64,000 nt of DNA from Candidatus Sericytochromatia bacterium S15B-MN24 CBMW_12. Lineage in GTDB: Bacteria > Cyanobacteriota > Sericytochromatia > S15B-MN24 > UBA4093. Position 1 is the first letter of the stretch; each line of letters starts with the position of its first letter. The stretch lies in NCBI GenBank assembly GCA_002083825.1, contig DAZV01000026.1, forward strand, positions 425,119 to 489,118, written 5' to 3'. The position numbers and the translations under genes were made by a program. Positions 59,551-64,000 of the stretch are shown here, piece after piece. The notes beneath the pieces were generated by a model. It did no database searches, had not been told where the DNA came from, and worked only from the letters and a program-made list of their open reading frames with translations.

Positions 59551-60786
59551 CTACACCTCCCTGAGGGCGTCGACCGGACGCAGGCGACCAAGCTTCCATG
59601 CGGGGAAGAACGAGATCAATCCCCCCAGGAGCATCATGAGGAGGACGGGCAGAACGATGGTGTCCCAGGTCGGCAGGGTCCGCATGGCGGTGCTCATGGT
59701 GGTCCCCGCCATGGAGACGGACTCCGAGGTTTGGGCCATGACGAGGGGATGCTCCACCATGTGAAGGCTCAGCAGGGCGCCTCCTAGGCCTCCGGCCAGG
59801 GCCGCGATCACGCTCATCATGGCCCCTTCCATCACGATCAGGCTCATGAGCCGGCGGGGCTTGAGTCCGATGGCGCCCATCACCGCAAATTCGCGCATGC
59901 GCTCGAGCTGGGCCATGTACATGGTGTTGACGGTCACGAGGATCACGGCGAAGTAGAAGATGATCGCGGTGAGGGCCTTGCTCACGCCCGACTTGTCGAG
60001 CATGTTGGCGATTTGCGGCAGGATGCGCTGCCATGGGGTGACCTCCATGCCCGCCACGGTTGCTTGCATGGACCGGGTCCACTCCCGGGCCTGGAAGGGG
60101 GATTGCAACTTCAACACCCACTCATGGATGCGTCCCTCCATGCCGAGCATGCGTTGCAGCGTCTTTCGGTCCACCAGCGCGAGGGAACCGTTCAGCATGA
60201 CGTCACCGGAATCGAGCAATCCCGAGACCTGGAAGATCTCGGCCGCGACCGAGCCGTCCACCGACTGGCCCATGGCGACCACTTCGGACCCGACCTGGGC
60301 CCCGAGACGCTTGGCGAGGGTCGTGCCGAGCAGCATTCCCGTGGTTCCCGCACCCTCGATGACGGATCCCGAGGTGATGCGCTTGGAAAGCGAGCTGACG
60401 TGCTCTTCCTCTGCGGGGTCGACGCCCAGCAGCTCTGCCGGCTGGCTTTGAGCGTCATCCTCGTTTCCGGAGCTGAGGAGGGCGAAGCCTCGCACCCGGC
60501 CGGCGGCGCCGAGCACCTGTCGATCCGTTTTGACGGCGGCGGGCAGGGCGTCGTCAGCGAGATTGAGCGCGATGTCGCGCCCTTCGAGGTAGCTTGGGGC
60601 GGTGATCTTGGCGTGACCGTGGTAGAGGCCGGTCGCGCTGTGGATGGAGTCCACCATGGCCCCCGAGGTGAGGCCCATGGTCACGATCAGGAGCGCGGTC
60701 GCCGTGGCCATCGCGGACATCGTGAGCAAGGTGCGGCGCTTGTTGCGCCAGAGGTTGCGGAAGCTCAGCCGCATCATGAGGGACAT
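59551..60786 (-). CDS. FtsX/LolC-type ABC transporter permease 1
   Basis: This protein has 411 residues in the same layout: a start NLWRNKRRTLLTMSAMATATALL, a long periplasmic domain and C-terminal helices around NTMYMAQLERMREFAVMGAIGLKPRRLMSLIVMEGA. It is similar to but clearly diverged from permease 2, so the transporter is heterodimeric. Spacing to the LolA-like gene is 2 bases. Confidence 0.93.
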   Translation of the reverse strand: MSLMMRLSFRNLWRNKRRTLLTMSAMATATALLIVTMGLTSGAMVDSIHSATGLYHGHAKITAPSYLEGRDIALNLADDALPAAVKTDRQVLGAAGRVRGFALLSSGNEDDAQSQPAELLGVDPAEEEHVSSLSKRITSGSVIEGAGTTGMLLGTTLAKRLGAQVGSEVVAMGQSVDGSVAAEIFQVSGLLDSGDVMLNGSLALVDRKTLQRMLGMEGRIHEWVLKLQSPFQAREWTRSMQATVAGMEVTPWQRILPQIANMLDKSGVSKALTAIIFYFAVILVTVNTMYMAQLERMREFAVMGAIGLKPRRLMSLIVMEGAMMSVIAALAGGLGGALLSLHMVEHPLVMAQTSESVSMAGTTMSTAMRTLPTWDTIVLPVLLMMLLGGLISFFPAWKLGRLRPVDALREV

Positions 60787-60788
60787 GG

Positions 60789-61544
60789 TTATCTCCTCAA
60801 CGAGCGAACCGAGAAGAAGCCGTCGGATAGCGGGCGATCGAATTCCAGCGTCTCGTAGACCATCTCGGTGTACTCACCCGGCTCGTCGGCCGGCACGTAG
60901 CGCATGCGCATGGGGATCGTGCGCCCCCCGACCTGGCGGACCTGATCGAACTCGAGGGTCCGGACGAGCTCCCCGTCCTCGTCGAAGTACCGGACGCTGA
61001 TGGGAATCTGCCGTTCGAGATCGACGCGGTAGGCGATGCTGCCCCAGACGACCGCCGCATCGGGACGGGGGGTCGAGACGATGGTGGCTTCTTTGGCCGT
61101 CTCCTGCGCCACCTTGAAGGTGTAGAGCTCGTCGATCTTGTTCTCCTTGACGAGATCGTCGTTGGTCAGGTGGCTGCCCATCCAGCGATCGCCCATCAAG
61201 CTCGATGGAATCTTCATGAGGCGATCGATCTTGGGAAGGTAGTTCCACATCTCGTTGCCCACCTTGAGGGTGGCCATTCCGGCGTCCTTCTTGGGGCTGA
61301 GGATCTTGGAGAGCGACTTGTCGCGACCTTGGCCCCAGGATTCGAGCGTCATCTCACGGGTCCAGGATGCGGTTACCACCTTCATTCGGAAGGTGGAGTG
61401 GGAGGTTTTGCTCATGTACTGGGTTTCGATTTGACGGATGAGGGTCTTGGCGTCGGGACGCGCCCATGCGTCGAGCGGGGCGCTCGACGCAAAGCCCAGG
61501 GCGAGGAATCCTCCCAGGATCAGTTTGGCGTGGGGGAATTTCAT
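60789..61544 (-). CDS. exported outer-membrane lipoprotein-sorting (LolA-like) protein
   Basis: This protein has 251 residues. A Sec signal (LILGGFLALGFASSAPLDAWA) precedes a LolA-fold domain with TSHSTFRMKVVTASWTREMTLESWGQGRDKSLSKILSPKKDAGMATLKVGNEMWNYLPKIDR, the pattern of the outer-membrane lipoprotein-sorting family found with type VII ABC transporters. It should ferry a hydrophobic substrate across the periplasm between the permeases and the outer-membrane barrel. Its ATG overlaps the tetR stop (ATGA). Confidence 0.9.
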   Translation of the reverse strand: MKFPHAKLILGGFLALGFASSAPLDAWARPDAKTLIRQIETQYMSKTSHSTFRMKVVTASWTREMTLESWGQGRDKSLSKILSPKKDAGMATLKVGNEMWNYLPKIDRLMKIPSSLMGDRWMGSHLTNDDLVKENKIDELYTFKVAQETAKEATIVSTPRPDAAVVWGSIAYRVDLERQIPISVRYFDEDGELVRTLEFDQVRQVGGRTIPMRMRYVPADEPGEYTEMVYETLEFDRPLSDGFFSVRSLRR

Positions 61545-62200
61545 TGGAGAGCCTCTCCTTTCGGGACGTGGAGCATGCGGCGCATCATGTCGAGCTGAGG
61601 CGCGGCATAGCCGTGGATGTCCTCGGGGCCCAGGCCCTCGAGGAACGAGATGTCTTCCAGGATCGGGCGGTTCATGATTGCGCTGACGGCCATGCCCAGG
61701 TCAATCAGCATTTCCAGCGGGAGGTCCGTTCGGACGGCCCCCTGGTCCTGTCCCATTTTTAGAAGGGTGCCCAGCAGGTCGCGAGCCTGTCGCATGAAGG
61801 CCGTGAAGCGGGCGGGAGCCCCGGGTTTGCTGGCCTGTAAGAGAAAGTCGCTGCTGAGACGCGTGAGATCGGGGTGGTGGATCGCGAAGGCGATCTTTTG
61901 CAGGCTGGCATTTTCCAGGTAGCCCCAGAAGTCCCGGGGGGGATCCTTCAGGACCTCGTCCAAGTCGAGCGCCGCGACGCAGCGGATCATCTCGTCCTGG
62001 GCGTCCTGGACCACCCGCACGAAGAGGTCGGCCTTGTCCTCGAAGTAGTAGTAGAGCGAGCCCTTGTTGATCCCCGCCGCCTGGATGATGCGGTTGATCG
62101 AGGCGCCCTCGTAGCCGTGCTGGAGGAACTCGGCGCGGGCCGTATCGAGGATCCTTCGTTGAACTTCGGGGTCCATGCGTTTGTATCGAGCGCTTGGCAT
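61541..62200 (-). CDS. TetR-family repressor of the export operon
   Basis: This protein has 219 residues. ATG 62200 is preferred, with AGGAAGG upstream. The helix-turn-helix reads ILDTARAEFLQHGYEGASINRIIQAAGINKGSLYYYFEDKADLF, and the C-terminal ligand domain is helical. It is the first gene of the six-gene operon (tetR, lolA-like, two permeases, ATPase, barrel). A perfect palindrome at its promoter is a plausible operator for itself, so it should repress the whole operon until it binds the exported or a related compound. Confidence 0.93.
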   Translation of the reverse strand: MPSARYKRMDPEVQRRILDTARAEFLQHGYEGASINRIIQAAGINKGSLYYYFEDKADLFVRVVQDAQDEMIRCVAALDLDEVLKDPPRDFWGYLENASLQKIAFAIHHPDLTRLSSDFLLQASKPGAPARFTAFMRQARDLLGTLLKMGQDQGAVRTDLPLEMLIDLGMAVSAIMNRPILEDISFLEGLGPEDIHGYAAPQLDMMRRMLHVPKGEALQ

Positions 62201-62242
62201 CTGGGAGCCTTCCTGCGTGGGACCGGTGGTTTGACAGCCGGT

Positions 62243-62290
62243 TTGACCAGTGGTCAACGGCATGATGCTCGCTCCGAAGCCAGGAGTCAA
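62243..62290 (-). promoter_or_regulatory. promoter and 15-bp palindromic operator of the tetR operon
   Basis: Minus strand: TTGACT (complement of 62285-62290), 17 bases, CATCAT (complement of 62262-62267). The predicted start near 62255 lies in the perfect palindrome TTGACCAGTGGTCAA (62243-62257). Two further TTTGACA/C half-like sequences precede it on the plus strand. Such a position would let TetR block transcription. Confidence 0.75.
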
Positions 62291-62324
62291 GTAACCTTTC
62301 TTGACGGCCGGCTTGCGCATGGGA

Positions 62325-62360
62325 GCAAAGGCCCCGCACTTCAAGGTGCGGGGCCTTTGC
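62325..62360. terminator. hairpin terminator after gcvPB
   Basis: A perfect 15-bp stem (62325-62339 with 62346-62360) and a six-base loop lie 34 bases past the gcvPB stop on the minus strand. Only a short T-run follows, so efficiency is uncertain. Confidence 0.6.
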
Positions 62361-62393
62361 TGGGGAATGGAACCGGGGCTTCTACGTGTAAGG

Positions 62394-63845
62394 TTAGAGG
62401 CCCTTGCGCCAGCGCAGAATCGGCTTGCGGGCCGCCGTCGTCTCGTCGACCCGCGCCACGGGGGTGGAATGCGGCGCCGAGACGACCAGTTCGGGCGTGG
62501 TCTCGACTTCCTTGGCGATCGCCCGCATCGCCACCACGAACGCGTCGAGCGTGTCCTTGCTCTCCGTCTCGGTAGGCTCGAGCATCATGGCCTCGTGCAC
62601 GATCAGCGGGAAGTAGATCGTCGGCGCATGGTAGCCGTAGTCCAGGAGGCGCTTGGCCATGGCCAGCGTGTTGGCGCCCTGGGCTTTCTGGCGATCGCCC
62701 GAGATCACGAACTCGTGCATGCAGTGCTGCGCATGGGGCACCTCGAAGAGGTCCTGCAGGCGCGCCTTGAGGTAGTTGGCGTTGAGAACCGCGTCCTTGC
62801 TCGCCTGGGTGAGGCCGTCGCGGCCCATCGAGGCGATGTAGGCGTAGGCCCGTACCAGCACCCCGAAGTTGCCGAAATAGGCGCGAACCCGACCGATCGA
62901 CTGGGGGCGGTCGAAGGAGAGGCGGTACTGCCCATCGACATAATCCACGGTGGGAGTCGGCAGGAAGGGCTCGAGGGCCTTCGAGACGCCCACCGGTCCG
63001 GAGCCCGGACCCCCGCCGCCGTGAGGGGTCGAGAAGGTCTTGTGGAGGTTCAGGTGGACCACGTCGAAGCCCATGTCGCCGGGGCGAACCGTGCCCATGA
63101 TGGCGTTGGTGTTGGCTCCGTCGTAGTAGAGCAACCCGCCCGCCGCGTGAACCAGCCCGGCAATTTCGAGGATGTCCTCCTCGAAGAGGCCCAAGGTGTT
63201 GGGGTTGGTGAGCATGATGCCGGCGACGTCGGAGCTCAGGTTGGCCTTGAGCGAGTCGATATCGACCATGCCGCGGTCGTTGCTGCCGACGGTCACCACC
63301 TCGTAGCCGGCGAGTGCCGCGGTGGCGGGGTTGGTGCCGTGAGCCGAGTTGGGGACCAGCATCTTCGTTCGGTGACCCTCCGCGCGGCTCTCATGATAGG
63401 CGCGGATCAGGTGGATGCCGGTGAACTCGCCGTGGGCGCCCGCAGCGGGCTGCAGGGTGACGCGGTGCATGCCCGTGACGGAGGCGAGCCATTTCTCGAG
63501 CGTGTGCATGAGTTCGAGCGCGCCCTGGGTGGTCTCGTCGGGCTGGTAGGGATGCAGGTTGGCGAAGCCGTCCAGGCGGGCGGCCATCTCGTTGACCTTG
63601 GGGTTGTACTTCATGGTGCACGAGCCCAAGGGGTAGAACTGCGTATCGATGGAGTAGTTGAGCTGAGAGAGCCGGTTGAAGTGGCGCATGGCCTCCAACT
63701 CGGTGACCTGAGGCAACTCGGCGAGTTCCTTACGCAGCAGCTCCGAAGGCAGCAGCTCCGAAAGCGGCCGCTCCTCGACGCCTGATGCGGGCAGGGTGAC
63801 GCCCCGGCGGCCTTCCACGCTCTTTTCGAAAATCAAGGCTTCCAT
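62394..63845 (-). CDS. gcvPB: glycine dehydrogenase (decarboxylating) subunit 2
   Basis: This is the P-protein beta half of the glycine cleavage system. It decarboxylates glycine and passes the aminomethyl group to lipoyl-GcvH. It has 483 residues. ATG 63845 is chosen because GAGGAG is 9 bases upstream, whereas ATG 63854 directly abuts that site. Motifs: [43 protein letters not shown], and the PLP-lysine segment [22 protein letters not shown]. Its length fits the two-subunit P-protein of Firmicutes and Cyanobacteria-related lineages rather than the 950-residue single chain. Confidence 0.96.
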   Translation of the reverse strand: MEALIFEKSVEGRRGVTLPASGVEERPLSELLPSELLRKELAELPQVTELEAMRHFNRLSQLNYSIDTQFYPLGSCTMKYNPKVNEMAARLDGFANLHPYQPDETTQGALELMHTLEKWLASVTGMHRVTLQPAAGAHGEFTGIHLIRAYHESRAEGHRTKMLVPNSAHGTNPATAALAGYEVVTVGSNDRGMVDIDSLKANLSSDVAGIMLTNPNTLGLFEEDILEIAGLVHAAGGLLYYDGANTNAIMGTVRPGDMGFDVVHLNLHKTFSTPHGGGGPGSGPVGVSKALEPFLPTPTVDYVDGQYRLSFDRPQSIGRVRAYFGNFGVLVRAYAYIASMGRDGLTQASKDAVLNANYLKARLQDLFEVPHAQHCMHEFVISGDRQKAQGANTLAMAKRLLDYGYHAPTIYFPLIVHEAMMLEPTETESKDTLDAFVVAMRAIAKEVETTPELVVSAPHSTPVARVDETTAARKPILRWRKGL

Positions 63846-63859
63846 GGTGGTCATCTCCT

Positions 63860-64000
63860 CTAAGCGCGGGTCGCCGACTGGCGCTCGGCGGAAGGCGGCA
63901 CGCTCGCAAAAGCCTCCAGGGCCTGGGCGTAGCGTTCCAGCTCTGCGGGCGCGTTGATCTCGGTGACCGAGACCAGCAGGCAATCCGAAAGCTCGGGGTA
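63860..64000 (-). CDS. gcvPA: glycine dehydrogenase subunit 1, C-terminal end only
   Basis: An open frame ends at TAG 63860-63862 on the minus strand and runs off the window. The last 46 residues start [32 protein letters not shown], the usual C-terminal signature of the GcvPA alpha subunit, with the gene order gcvPA-gcvPB as expected. The 14-base spacer to gcvPB includes its ribosome site. The full length cannot be judged. Confidence 0.85.
   Translation of the reverse strand, partial: YPELSDCLLVSVTEINAPAELERYAQALEAFASVPPSAERQSATRA

Overview
This window comes from a GC-rich (clearly above 60 percent by eye) bacterial chromosome with a two-membrane envelope. TonB, several predicted outer-membrane barrels, lipoproteins with lipoboxes and LolA-like proteins all point to a diderm. 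Menaquinone is the respiratory quinone. The ribosomal cluster rpmG-tRNA(Trp)-secE-nusG-rplK-rplA-rplJ-rplL ends at a terminator and is not followed by rpoBC, which is a cyanobacterial-type arrangement. With the split gcvPA/gcvPB and a LipM-type octanoyltransferase, this suggests, as inference only, a non-photosynthetic relative of Cyanobacteria (Sericytochromatia/Melainabacteria-like). No rRNA is present to confirm it. No insertion sequence, prophage or CRISPR array was seen.

Layout. 1-5.8 kb: the end of gyrA, a small T2SS-E-N-like protein, a PP2C phosphatase and a kinase fused to an NHL propeller. 6-10.5 kb: an unusual accessory locus with three consecutive proteins carrying repeated tryptophan motifs, two of them with hemolysin/FrpC-type EF-hand modules, followed by a phosphoribosyltransferase-PQQ propeller fusion. 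10.5-18.2 kb: panB, gdhA with a strong promoter, a MacA/MacB-like pair that has lost its ATPase gene, mtnA and miaB. 18.2-22.1 kb (minus strand): a UDP-sugar pyrophosphorylase, two paralogous lipoproteins and a glycosyltransferase. 22.4-26.3 kb: the ribosomal/NusG cluster with recognisable L1 and L10 autoregulatory RNA sites. 26.3-34.2 kb: a TPR/outer-membrane barrel/TonB operon, a GAF-HD-GYP protein and a GbsR/MarR regulator.

34.2-39.1 kb (minus strand): a lipoprotein and a second accessory operon with two secreted paralogues of the EF-hand module plus a secreted protein with a 20-residue tryptophan repeat. 39.2-50.2 kb: a complete menaquinone region. hepT-menG-lipM and menF-D-H-B-A-C-E diverge from two back-to-back promoters whose -35 boxes form one inverted repeat. 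50.3-55.5 kb: an orphan DNA methyltransferase, a putative zinc metallopeptidase with six tryptophan-motif repeats translationally coupled to a small protein, a LolA-like secreted protein, a MerR/coiled-coil protein and a hydrophobic protein of unknown function. 55.5-62.4 kb (minus strand): a DsbA-family oxidoreductase and a TetR-controlled export operon (LolA-like protein, two FtsX-type permeases, ATPase, outer-membrane barrel) with a palindromic operator. 62.4-64 kb: gcvPB and the end of gcvPA.

The best candidates for something undescribed are the EF-hand/tryptophan-motif family, spread over two loci and probably linked to the metallopeptidase locus, and the phosphoribosyltransferase-propeller fusion coupled to it.
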